Origin: Draconibacterium sp.
Lineage (GTDB): Bacteria > Bacteroidota > Bacteroidia > Bacteroidales > Prolixibacteraceae
Direction of reading: 5' to 3'
Assembly (NCBI GenBank): GCA_027011835.1
Contig: JALUZN010000278.1
Span: forward strand, 1-8,179
Length of the DNA: 8,179 nt
In this document: one piece after another, positions 1-5,557 of the stretch
Layout: every line of letters starts with the position of its first letter
Position numbering within the stretch: position 1 is the first letter of the stretch
Program-made: the position numbers and the translations under genes
The notes under the pieces: model-generated
The model's database searches: none
What the model saw: the letters and a program-made list of their open reading frames with translations, nothing else
Told to the model about the DNA's origin: nothing

Positions 1-2
1 GG

Positions 3-164
3 AAATATGTGGGGTGCGAAAGCGGAACATGCCCCATAAAATCGGTGTGGTACTGGAGTACACTTTGGGGAACCGTTGTGGGATATTTAATTGGCGATTT
101 TATGGTTGATATAATTAATAAAGTAAATAAACGAAAAAGTAAGGAAAATGAGCGGGAAGTTTAA
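3..164 (+). CDS. C-terminal part of a DUF6132-like small membrane protein (5' end outside window)
   Basis: Reading frame 3 is open from the window edge for 53 codons and stops at TAA 162-164. The visible part begins with a Cys-containing stretch (GCESGTCPIKS), followed by a hydrophobic Gly-rich helix (TLWGTVVGYLIGDFMV) and a basic, charged tail ending KENEREV. From memory, the C-x4-C-P-I motif just before a Gly-rich transmembrane helix is typical of the short Bacteroidota DUF6132 family, proteins of roughly 70-90 residues with two helices; its function is not known to me. Only the last helix and tail are visible. The end overlaps the downstream thioredoxin start by 17 bases in another frame, which suggests one transcript and coupled translation. 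The two cysteines and the thioredoxin neighbour hint at a redox or sulfur-related role, but that is inference. The family call rests on motif recall, not on a search. Confidence 0.72.
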   Translation, partial: KYVGCESGTCPIKSVWYWSTLWGTVVGYLIGDFMVDIINKVNKRKSKENEREV

Positions 165-450
165 TAGCATTATTAATTCGAAAAGACCGGTATTGGTCGA
201 TTTTTATGCCGACTGGTGCATGCCTTGTAAACAGGTAACACCAATTTTGAAACAGGTAAAAGCGGAATTAAAAGATCAAGTACGTATTATAAAAGTGAAT
301 GTGGATAAAAATCCGGCAATTGCCACGAAATTTCAAATCCGGAATATTCCCACACTTATTCTTTTTAAAGAGGGAGAAGTGAAATGGAAAGTTGCAGGAG
401 TACGTCAGAAATCTGAAATAGAGGCTGTTGTCCGAAACAATATCGATTAA
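148..450 (+). CDS. Thioredoxin family protein with WCMPC active site
   Basis: This 100-residue single-domain protein has a complete thioredoxin fold. The beta strand VLVDFYADW leads into the active site W23-C24-M25-P26-C27-K28. The cis-proline is P68 in RNIPTLILF, followed by the KEGE turn, the strand WKVAGV and the last helix. It has no signal peptide, so it is probably cytoplasmic. Classical thioredoxin has WCGPC; Met replaces Gly at the first position between the cysteines, which should alter redox potential or partner choice, so I do not call it trxA. Both cysteines needed for dithiol-disulfide exchange are present. The ATG at 148 is preceded by AAGGAAA, a weak ribosome site, and lies inside the end of the upstream DUF6132-like gene. 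Its physiological partner is unknown; a reductase is not in the window. Confidence 0.93.
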   Translation: MSGKFNSIINSKRPVLVDFYADWCMPCKQVTPILKQVKAELKDQVRIIKVNVDKNPAIATKFQIRNIPTLILFKEGEVKWKVAGVRQKSEIEAVVRNNID

Positions 451-486
451 ACAGCAGCGTTTGTCCTAGCAACAAATTTTTATTCG

Positions 487-504
487 ATGGTTTATGCAAA
501 CCAT
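487..504 (+). terminator. Small hairpin after the thioredoxin gene, possible weak terminator
   Basis: ATGGTTT at 487-493 pairs perfectly with AAACCAT at 498-504 around a 4-base ATGC loop, 37 bases after the thioredoxin stop codon. The sequence ATTGTTT follows. The stem has only two G-C pairs and the T-tract is broken, so it would be a weak intrinsic terminator. It sits where one would expect the redox operon to end before gldD. Confidence 0.3.
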
Positions 505-536
505 ATTGTTTCCCCCAAAAGCGATGTAGGCTAAAT

Positions 537-569
537 ACATTCAAAAGCAAAAACAGAAGAATTGAATGT
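537..569. repeat. 8-bp inverted repeat upstream of gldD
   Basis: ACATTCAA at 537-544 is the exact reverse complement of TTGAATGT at 562-569, with a 17-base A-rich loop. It lies 46 bases before the gldD start and just upstream of the putative -33/-7 boxes. It could be an operator-like site or a hairpin in a readthrough transcript. Such an AT-rich arm pair may also arise by chance. Confidence 0.35.
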
Positions 570-581
570 TCGACAAAAATG

Positions 582-611
582 TTGTTTCTCAAATCTAAAA
601 GTCTAATTTTA
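582..611 (+). promoter_or_regulatory. Possible Bacteroidota-type promoter for gldD
   Basis: TTG at 582-584 and TAATTTTA at 604-611 are separated by 19 bases. This resembles the Bacteroidota -33/-7 arrangement (TTTG, then TAnnTTTG), with the final G replaced by A. The -7-like box ends only 4 bases before the gldD ATG, so transcription from it would give an mRNA with almost no leader. A similar box occurs in the same position before zwf. This may simply be AT-rich sequence. Confidence 0.28.
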
Positions 612-615
612 CACC

Positions 616-1200
616 ATGAAACAAGCCATACTCATCATTTTAGTAGCTTTTTTTGTTTTCGGATGTAAAGAGAAATACACACCAAAACCCAAAGCCTATT
701 TCAGAATTGATTTTCCAAAGAAAACCTATCACCGGTTAAACAAAGATGGATTTCCATACAATTTCGACATTCCCGATTATTCAAAAATTGTTCACGACAC
801 CCGAAATCCTAACCAACCATATTGGATTAACATTGTAGTACCTGCAAACAAAGCGGTTCTACACCTTTCGTATTACAACCTGAAAAATTCAAAGAACAGA
901 AAAGAACTGGCCGAATTAATGGAAGAGAGCCGGCGGCTGGCATACAAACACTCGATTAAAGCCGATGCAATTGATGAACAAATATTTATAAATCCGGGAA
1001 GGAAAGTTTATGGAACAATATACAAGATTAAAGGAAATGCCGCCTCGCCCTATCAGTTCTTTCTTACCGACAGTACTACCAATTTTTTACGCGGCGCATT
1101 TTATATAAACGAAGTTCCAAACATTGACTCGTTGCAACCGGTTATCGATTTTATTGAGCCCGACATTATTCATTTAATAGAAACTACAAACTGGAAATAA
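616..1200 (+). CDS. gldD: Gliding motility / type IX secretion lipoprotein GldD
   Basis: The product has 194 residues, the usual GldD length. It starts with a lipoprotein signal peptide: a hydrophobic run ILIILVAFFVF, then G16-C17, with Cys17 the predicted lipidated residue. The next segment, YTPKPKAYFRIDFPKKTY (about residues 21-38), is the conserved GldD N-terminal signature; the rest is a soluble, probably periplasmic-facing domain ending ETTNWK. In Flavobacterium johnsoniae GldD is required for gliding and for the type IX secretion apparatus; its biochemical role is unclear. ATG 616 is the only start that gives a complete lipoprotein signal. In many Bacteroidota gldD lies beside gldE, but no gldE is present immediately upstream here; the preceding gene is a thioredoxin. 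The stop codon shares its last A with the next gene's ATG, so the two are probably translationally coupled. Confidence 0.92.
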   Translation: MKQAILIILVAFFVFGCKEKYTPKPKAYFRIDFPKKTYHRLNKDGFPYNFDIPDYSKIVHDTRNPNQPYWINIVVPANKAVLHLSYYNLKNSKNRKELAELMEESRRLAYKHSIKADAIDEQIFINPGRKVYGTIYKIKGNAASPYQFFLTDSTTNFLRGAFYINEVPNIDSLQPVIDFIEPDIIHLIETTNWK

Positions 1201-1820
1201 TGCCTTTTGCCGAAAAAATAGCAACGAAAGCAGGTGTTCTGGGAATCTGGAAATTCGACGAACCCCTTTCATCGTTAATTTCTCAATTTTCGTTTACACC
1301 TGCCGAACAAGCAGAATTCGACAAAATAAAAAACGAGAAACGAAAAATAGAGTACCTCGCCACACGGTTATTATTGCAACAATTAGTAAATAAAAAGTGT
1401 GAAATTGAATATTTAAAATCGGGGAAACCTCAGCTTAAAAACAACAACCGGAACATTAGCATTTCGCACTCGGCCAATTTTGTTGCAGTCATTCTTTCTT
1501 CCCAAAAAGTTGGAATCGATATTGAAAACAGTAGCCGGAACATTGAAAAATTAACAGGTAAATTTTTGCACAAAAAAGAGATAAGCGAGATTGAAAAAGC
1601 TGAAAATAAACAATTTGCAACAATTTTATACTGGTGCGCAAAAGAAGCTCTTTTTAAATGCACCGATGATGATGGAATTCAATTTAACAAGCAGATAATC
1701 ATTCACCCTTTCGACATAAAAATAGAGCAAAACTTTACCGCTACCCTCGACAACAAAAAACAATTTAAACTTTGGCACCTGATTTACGAGAACAATATTA
1801 TTGTAACATGTGTTGAATAA
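1200..1820 (+). CDS. Sfp-type 4'-phosphopantetheinyl transferase
   Basis: The 206-residue product has the length and motifs of the Sfp/HetI/AcpT phosphopantetheinyl transferases, which move the 4'-phosphopantetheine arm of CoA onto a serine of a carrier protein. Visible in order are SGKP (74-77), ISISHS (86-91), the Mg-binding VGIDIE with D107 and E109, and the signature WCAKEALFK (145-153) with E149 and K153. The protein is cytoplasmic with no signal peptide. Its ATG overlaps the gldD stop as TAATG, so it is in the same operon. The carrier protein it serves is not in the window. Fatty-acid ACP is usually served by AcpS, so this enzyme may instead act on a secondary-metabolite or aryl-polyene carrier protein, or be a general one. 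Pairing with gldD is, as far as I recall, recurrent in the phylum, though no functional link is known to me. Confidence 0.9.
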   Translation: MPFAEKIATKAGVLGIWKFDEPLSSLISQFSFTPAEQAEFDKIKNEKRKIEYLATRLLLQQLVNKKCEIEYLKSGKPQLKNNNRNISISHSANFVAVILSSQKVGIDIENSSRNIEKLTGKFLHKKEISEIEKAENKQFATILYWCAKEALFKCTDDDGIQFNKQIIIHPFDIKIEQNFTATLDNKKQFKLWHLIYENNIIVTCVE

Positions 1821-1830
1821 GAAAACATAT

Positions 1831-1862
1831 TTTTCGCAAAGCGGAATAATTATCTATTTTTA
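1831..1862 (+). promoter_or_regulatory. Weak promoter-like boxes before zwf
   Basis: TATTTTTA at 1855-1862 resembles the Bacteroidota -7 box with one mismatch at the final G. A T-run (TTTTCG, 1831-1836) lies about 18 bases upstream in the -33 position. The spacer between the phosphopantetheinyl transferase stop and zwf is only 47 bases, so zwf could also be read from the gldD operon. The box ends 5 bases before the ATG, as at gldD. Confidence 0.2.
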
Positions 1863-1867
1863 ACAAA

Positions 1868-3367
1868 ATGAAACAGACAGAGAATCAAATATTAATCATT
1901 TTCGGGGCATCGGGCGATTTAACAAAACGTAAATTAATTCCGGCACTTTACAGCTTATTTGTTCAGAATTTACTGCCCGAAAAGTTTGCGGTTTTGGGTG
2001 CATCGCGCTCTCCGTTAACCGACAATCAATTCAGAAAAAGAGTAGAAGAGTTTTTACCAAAAGAGGAACAGGTAGCCGAATTTAAAAAGCTGCTTTTTTA
2101 CCAACCGGTTGAAACCAACAGAATTATTGATTTTGTGCCGCTAAAAAAACGGCTAAAACAGCTATCAACCGATTTGGAGATTGAAAAAAACTATATTTTC
2201 TATCTCTCTACCCCACCCTCGCTTTACGAAGTTATTCCGCGCTTGCTCTCTAAAAATAAACTAAGCAAATCGTCGAAACACTTTCGGCGGCTAATTGTAG
2301 AAAAGCCTTTTGGCACAAATCTCGCTTCTGCCAAGGAATTAAACACAAAACTGTTAAACTATTTCGACGAGGAGCAGATTTACCGTATCGACCACTATTT
2401 GGGAAAAGAGACTGTACAAAATATGTTGGTTACCCGTTTTTCGAATGGCATTTTCGAGCCACTTTGGAACCGGAACTATATTGAGCGTGTTGAAATTACT
2501 TCGGCAGAAAGTCTCGGGGTTGAAGGTCGCGGAGGCTACTACGACCACTCGGGAGCATTACGCGACATGCTTCAAAACCACCTTTTGCAACTTGTTGGGT
2601 TTGTTGCTATGGAACCACCTACGGTAATCGATGCCACTTCAATTCGAAACGAAACGATTAAAGTTTTCCAATCGTTACGCCCCATTCCCGAGAATCGCAT
2701 TGTCGACCACGTTATTCGCGGACAATACACCAGTTCGAAGATAAAAAATAAAAATGTTGCCGGTTACCGCGAAGAACCGGGTGTAGATCCGAAATCGAGA
2801 ACTGAAACATTTATTGCGCTTAAATTTTATATCGATAACTGGCGTTGGGCCGATGTTCCGTTTTACATCCGTACCGGAAAAAAAATGCCCACAAGAGTTA
2901 CCGAAATTGTTATTCACTTTAAAAGTGTTCCTCATCACCTGTTCGATTCGGGAAACAATCAGGCATCGACAAACAACCAACTTATTATACGAATTCAACC
3001 CGACGAAGGAATTTTACTAAAGTTCGGGATGAAAACTCCGGGTGCAGGTTTCGATGTGCAAACGGTAAACATGGATTTTCACTATTCCGATTTAACAAAC
3101 ACCACTGTTCCGGCTGCATACGAAAGACTGTTACTCGACTGCATGCAGGGCGACGCAACATTATATGCACGCGGCGACGGTGTGGAGGAAGCGTGGAAAT
3201 TTGTTCAACCCATAATTAATGCATGGGAAAACAACCCCGAAATGCCAATATACGGATACCCGGCCGGAACATGGGGACCGGAAGAATCGTTCGAGCTTAT
3301 TCCAAATGCCGAATGGCGCTTTCCGTGTAAAAACCTAACCGACGACGGATTATATTGCGAATTATAA
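1868..3367 (+). CDS. zwf: Glucose-6-phosphate 1-dehydrogenase
   Basis: This enzyme oxidises glucose 6-phosphate to 6-phosphogluconolactone and reduces NADP+ (or NAD+), the entry step of the oxidative pentose phosphate pathway, in the cytoplasm. At 499 residues it is full length. The N-terminal dinucleotide-binding motif is GASGDLTKRK (13-22). EKPFG is at 145-149. The substrate-binding signature RIDHYLGKE is at 173-181, with D175, H176 and K180. The catalytic base is expected to be H238 in QNHLLQ. The C-terminal domain (about 195-490) is intact. ATG 1868 is the natural start, 12 codons before the nucleotide-binding motif. pgl follows after a 215-base spacer containing a tandem repeat, on the same strand. 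The neighbouring gnd gene often found with zwf is missing here. Cofactor preference cannot be read safely from the sequence. Confidence 0.98.
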   Translation: MKQTENQILIIFGASGDLTKRKLIPALYSLFVQNLLPEKFAVLGASRSPLTDNQFRKRVEEFLPKEEQVAEFKKLLFYQPVETNRIIDFVPLKKRLKQLSTDLEIEKNYIFYLSTPPSLYEVIPRLLSKNKLSKSSKHFRRLIVEKPFGTNLASAKELNTKLLNYFDEEQIYRIDHYLGKETVQNMLVTRFSNGIFEPLWNRNYIERVEITSAESLGVEGRGGYYDHSGALRDMLQNHLLQLVGFVAMEPPTVIDATSIRNETIKVFQSLRPIPENRIVDHVIRGQYTSSKIKNKNVAGYREEPGVDPKSRTETFIALKFYIDNWRWADVPFYIRTGKKMPTRVTEIVIHFKSVPHHLFDSGNNQASTNNQLIIRIQPDEGILLKFGMKTPGAGFDVQTVNMDFHYSDLTNTTVPAAYERLLLDCMQGDATLYARGDGVEEAWKFVQPIINAWENNPEMPIYGYPAGTWGPEESFELIPNAEWRFPCKNLTDDGLYCEL

Positions 3368-3383
3368 ATGTTTTAATGATACA

Positions 3384-3447
3384 TAGATTGTTAGATTATT
3401 AGATTGCTAGATTAATAGATTTTTAGATGTTTAGGTTATTAGATGTT
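3384..3447. repeat. Tandem array of eight 8-bp units between zwf and pgl
   Basis: Eight consecutive 8-base units run without a gap, each starting TAG. In order they end in ATTGT, ATTAT, ATTGC, ATTAA, ATTTT, ATGTT, GTTAT and ATGTT. The first five positions read TAGAT in seven of the eight units; the last two or three positions vary. The array starts 16 bases after the zwf stop and occupies the first part of the 215-base spacer. TAG recurs every 8 bases, so successive TAGs fall in different frames and the array blocks reading in all three plus frames. It could be a polymerase-slippage microsatellite, a protein-binding array or part of a dispersed repeat family. No promoter box is evident in the remaining spacer (3448-3582). 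Confidence 0.93.
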
Positions 3448-3582
3448 TTGACACGAGACAAAAATTAAACTGCTGAATCAACTTTTTTTACAACAATATT
3501 TAGTCTCTTTACTGATTATAAGCACAATACAAAGCACAACGAAACATTAATAAATATCGATACTCATTAAATTCAAAATAAA

Positions 3583-4311
3583 ATGACAACAGAAACTGAA
3601 GTTAGAATTTTTGAAACGCCAAAAAAAGTTTATAAAGCAATTGCGAAAGAGATTGTAAAACATGCTCAAAAAACAAACCAGCCCCGATTCGACATTGCTC
3701 TTTCGGGAGGAAATTCACCCAAAGGACTCTTTAAAAAGATGAGTAAAAAATACCGTGATTTAATTCCCTGGGACAGAATTCACTTTTGGTGGGGCGACGA
3801 ACGGTGTGTTTCGCCACACGACGCAGAAAGTAACTATAGAATGACAGTGGATTACCTGCTGTCGAAAATTAATATTCCAAAAGAGAATATACACCGCATA
3901 AAAGGTGAAAGAAATCCGGATGAAGAGGCTAAAAGATATTCGGAAGAGATAACATTAAACTTAAATTCACGAAATGATATTCCTGTTTTCGACCTGATTA
4001 TTTTGGGAATGGGCAGCGACGGACATACAGCATCAATCTTTCCAAACCAAATGGAACTTTTAAATACTGAAAAAATTTGCGAGGTGGCTCAACATCCCAA
4101 TTCAGGACAAAAGCGGATAACGCTTTCCGGCCGGGTTATTAATAACGCCAACCGGATCTTTTTTCTGGTTACCGGAGAGAATAAAGCAATACGTATTTCA
4201 GAAATTATGAACGATACCGATGCTGCAAAACAACTGCCGGCATACCATATATCGGCAAACAGCGGGAGATTGATTTGGTTCCTCGATGACGCGGCAGCCT
4301 CAAAAATATAA
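3583..4311 (+). CDS. pgl: 6-phosphogluconolactonase (DevB/SOL type)
   Basis: The enzyme hydrolyses 6-phosphogluconolactone to 6-phosphogluconate, the step after zwf. The 242-residue length is typical. Signature motifs appear in order: ALSGGNSPKGLF (39-50), phosphate-binding like the glucosamine-6-phosphate isomerase fold; WWGDERCV (69-76); SNYRM (83-87); and LGMGSDGHTASIFP (141-154), whose H148 is in the conserved active-site position. GNSPKGLF and WWGDERCV separate it from the related isomerase NagB. There is no signal peptide. ATG 3583 is preceded by A-rich sequence without a Shine-Dalgarno site, which is normal in Bacteroidota. The 215-base spacer after zwf, with its repeat array, leaves open whether both genes share one mRNA. 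Its stop lies 5 bases from the stop of the convergent hydrolase gene. Confidence 0.96.
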   Translation: MTTETEVRIFETPKKVYKAIAKEIVKHAQKTNQPRFDIALSGGNSPKGLFKKMSKKYRDLIPWDRIHFWWGDERCVSPHDAESNYRMTVDYLLSKINIPKENIHRIKGERNPDEEAKRYSEEITLNLNSRNDIPVFDLIILGMGSDGHTASIFPNQMELLNTEKICEVAQHPNSGQKRITLSGRVINNANRIFFLVTGENKAIRISEIMNDTDAAKQLPAYHISANSGRLIWFLDDAAASKI

Positions 4312-4319
4312 ACGGTTTA
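4309..4319. other. Short palindrome joining the two convergent stop codons
   Basis: TAAAC-G-GTTTA at 4309-4319 is symmetric around one central base. It contains the pgl stop (TAA, 4309-4311) and the complement of the hydrolase stop (TTA, 4317-4319). Any terminator for either gene must therefore overlap coding sequence or lie within the opposing gene. The arms are too short for a convincing intrinsic terminator, and part of the symmetry comes from the two stop codons themselves. Confidence 0.5.
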
Positions 4320-5324
4320 TTCCACGGGTTTAAGTTTCAGAATTTCGGTTCCAAACTTCTCTGTTTCGGCAACTACCTGCTCAACGCACCCCGATGTTAA
4401 CTCGCAACCAATTACATGGTCGCCGGCATCGGGGAAAGCAACTTTCCGTTTATAGTCGGGTTGAGTTCCAAGTTGTTTAAACATTTTTAATTCGGCACTT
4501 ACTTTTACCGTCTCGTCCTGATGCTCTTCGTCTTTATAATAATATCCTAAGAATACGGGTGCAGTAACCCGTTTAAAAGTCTCTTTATTCATTGTTAAAT
4601 CGACAAGTTGCTGCAAATAAACAACGGCTTCCATTCTGTACTTACAATTCCAGTACTGGCAATCTTTCGAGTCGAAATCGTCGTTGGTAATCCGGTACTT
4701 TCCACCAACAACTTTTCGTCCTATTTGCAAACCCCAGGGTTTTGAGAGCAAAAACGACCCGGCTTCGTTTATACGTACATTGGGCGAAAATAAAATTAAT
4801 GCGTCGACATATTCGGGAAAGACAGCAGCCAGCTGCAAGGCAAGAGTTCCTCCGGTTGATGTTCCCATAATAATTACCTTTTTCCCCAATGCCCGTGCTA
4901 CCATTAATCCCTGCTTTGCCGACTCCCACAACCTGTCGGGTGTCATATCAATTAAAGGGTCGTCGGTAACAATTCCGTGCGATGCAAGGCGCGGAAGATA
5001 TAAATTAAAGCCAAACTTCTTAGCAAACTTTACGTGAGTAGGATAACCCTCGTACCACGATGCAGAAAAACCGTGCAGATATAAAACGCAGTAATCGGTA
5101 CGCTCTTTTACCGAATCGTTTGCCCAAATTATCCGGGTCTCGTTATCGGGTTTAATTTGTAAACCTGCGTCGTTCTTTTTCACATAAGCTTCAATGTTGG
5201 CAATACTTCCCGAAATTGTGGGTAAGTCGGTACTCATTTTTGCTTTTTCGGGTTTCGGGCCAAATAAATAGACTACTATTGCGAGCAAAACAACAGCTCC
5301 TAAAAAACGTTTAATCTTTCTCAT
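4317..5324 (-). CDS. Membrane-anchored alpha/beta hydrolase (lysophospholipase/esterase-like)
   Basis: The 335-residue protein starts MRKIKR, then a hydrophobic segment (about 7-21) without a lipobox, so it is probably anchored in the inner membrane with the enzyme outside the cytoplasm. The catalytic domain runs from about residue 75. LYLHGFSAS (81-89) contains the oxyanion-hole HGF. The nucleophile elbow GTSTG (154-158) has S156. The expected acid is D265 or a nearby Asp/Glu in YYYKDEEHQD. The histidine is H303 in AGDHV. This is a full triad, so it is likely an active ester or lipid hydrolase; the substrate is unknown. Two close cysteine pairs (C222/C227 and C307/C313) could form disulfides if the domain is periplasmic. 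It is convergent with pgl and divergent from the patatin gene. A link with the latter through lipid hydrolysis is speculative. Confidence 0.88.
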   Translation of the reverse strand: MRKIKRFLGAVVLLAIVVYLFGPKPEKAKMSTDLPTISGSIANIEAYVKKNDAGLQIKPDNETRIIWANDSVKERTDYCVLYLHGFSASWYEGYPTHVKFAKKFGFNLYLPRLASHGIVTDDPLIDMTPDRLWESAKQGLMVARALGKKVIIMGTSTGGTLALQLAAVFPEYVDALILFSPNVRINEAGSFLLSKPWGLQIGRKVVGGKYRITNDDFDSKDCQYWNCKYRMEAVVYLQQLVDLTMNKETFKRVTAPVFLGYYYKDEEHQDETVKVSAELKMFKQLGTQPDYKRKVAFPDAGDHVIGCELTSGCVEQVVAETEKFGTEILKLKPVE

Positions 5325-5386
5325 ATCGTTATATTTACTATGAAGATGTTTAAAATCAAAAAGACATTAAAAATATTGTGCGATTT

Positions 5387-5404
5387 CAAATCTACACAAA
5401 TATA
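5387..5404 (-). promoter_or_regulatory. Candidate -7 boxes for the hydrolase gene
   Basis: On the minus strand, TATATTTG (5404-5397) and TAGATTTG (5394-5387) each match the Bacteroidota -7 consensus TAnnTTTG exactly. They lie 62-80 bases upstream of the hydrolase ATG. I see no good TTTG at the -33 distance, so the exact start site is open. They belong to a 233-base divergent spacer (5325-5557). Confidence 0.4.
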
Positions 5405-5498
5405 TTAAATCTGCCATTTGTATTTTCACCAGGTATTAATTAATTGTGCTGACAGTACCCTATAAATTTCTATAATACACTGAATTTTTATGTTAATT

Positions 5499-5522
5499 AA
5501 AACAGATTATCCAACCTGTTTT
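5499..5522. repeat. Inverted repeat at the patatin promoter
   Basis: AAAACAG (5499-5505) and CTGTTTT (5516-5522) are exact reverse complements with a 10-base spacer. The pair occupies the place where the -33 element would be, directly before the -7 box at 5525. It may be an operator half-site pair or a chance AT-rich match. Confidence 0.35.
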
Positions 5523-5524
5523 TG

Positions 5525-5532
5525 TAATTTTG
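5525..5532 (+). promoter_or_regulatory. -7 promoter box for the patatin gene
   Basis: TAATTTTG matches the Bacteroidota -7 consensus TAnnTTTG exactly, and it ends 25 bases before the ATG at 5558. A start site about 6-8 bases downstream would give a leader of roughly 18-20 bases, a sensible length that supports this ATG. No clear -33 TTTG is seen; the inverted repeat at 5499-5522 occupies that position. Confidence 0.5.
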
Positions 5533-5557
5533 AACACAACAGAAAGCAGAAACAACC

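Noticed and set aside
365..592. 75-codon minus-strand frame across the thioredoxin end and spacer
   Set aside because: Half of it is antisense to the thioredoxin C-terminus and the peptide is low-complexity Leu/Phe without a supported start.
2675..2998. 107-codon open frame on the minus strand inside zwf
   Set aside because: It is antisense to a well-conserved enzyme whose motifs are all in the plus frame, and the peptide has no recognisable domain or start context.
3384..3447. CRISPR-like array
   Set aside because: Units are only 8 bases with no spacers, and no cas gene is nearby.
3448..3453. TTGACA, a classical -35 hexamer, after the 8-bp array
   Set aside because: Bacteroidota primary promoters do not use this hexamer and no TAnnTTTG box lies at the right distance downstream.
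4684..5037. 117-codon plus-strand open frame inside the hydrolase gene
   Set aside because: It lies opposite the segment coding for the HGF and GTSTG motifs; the peptide is Pro/Arg/Cys-rich in a way typical of antisense reading.
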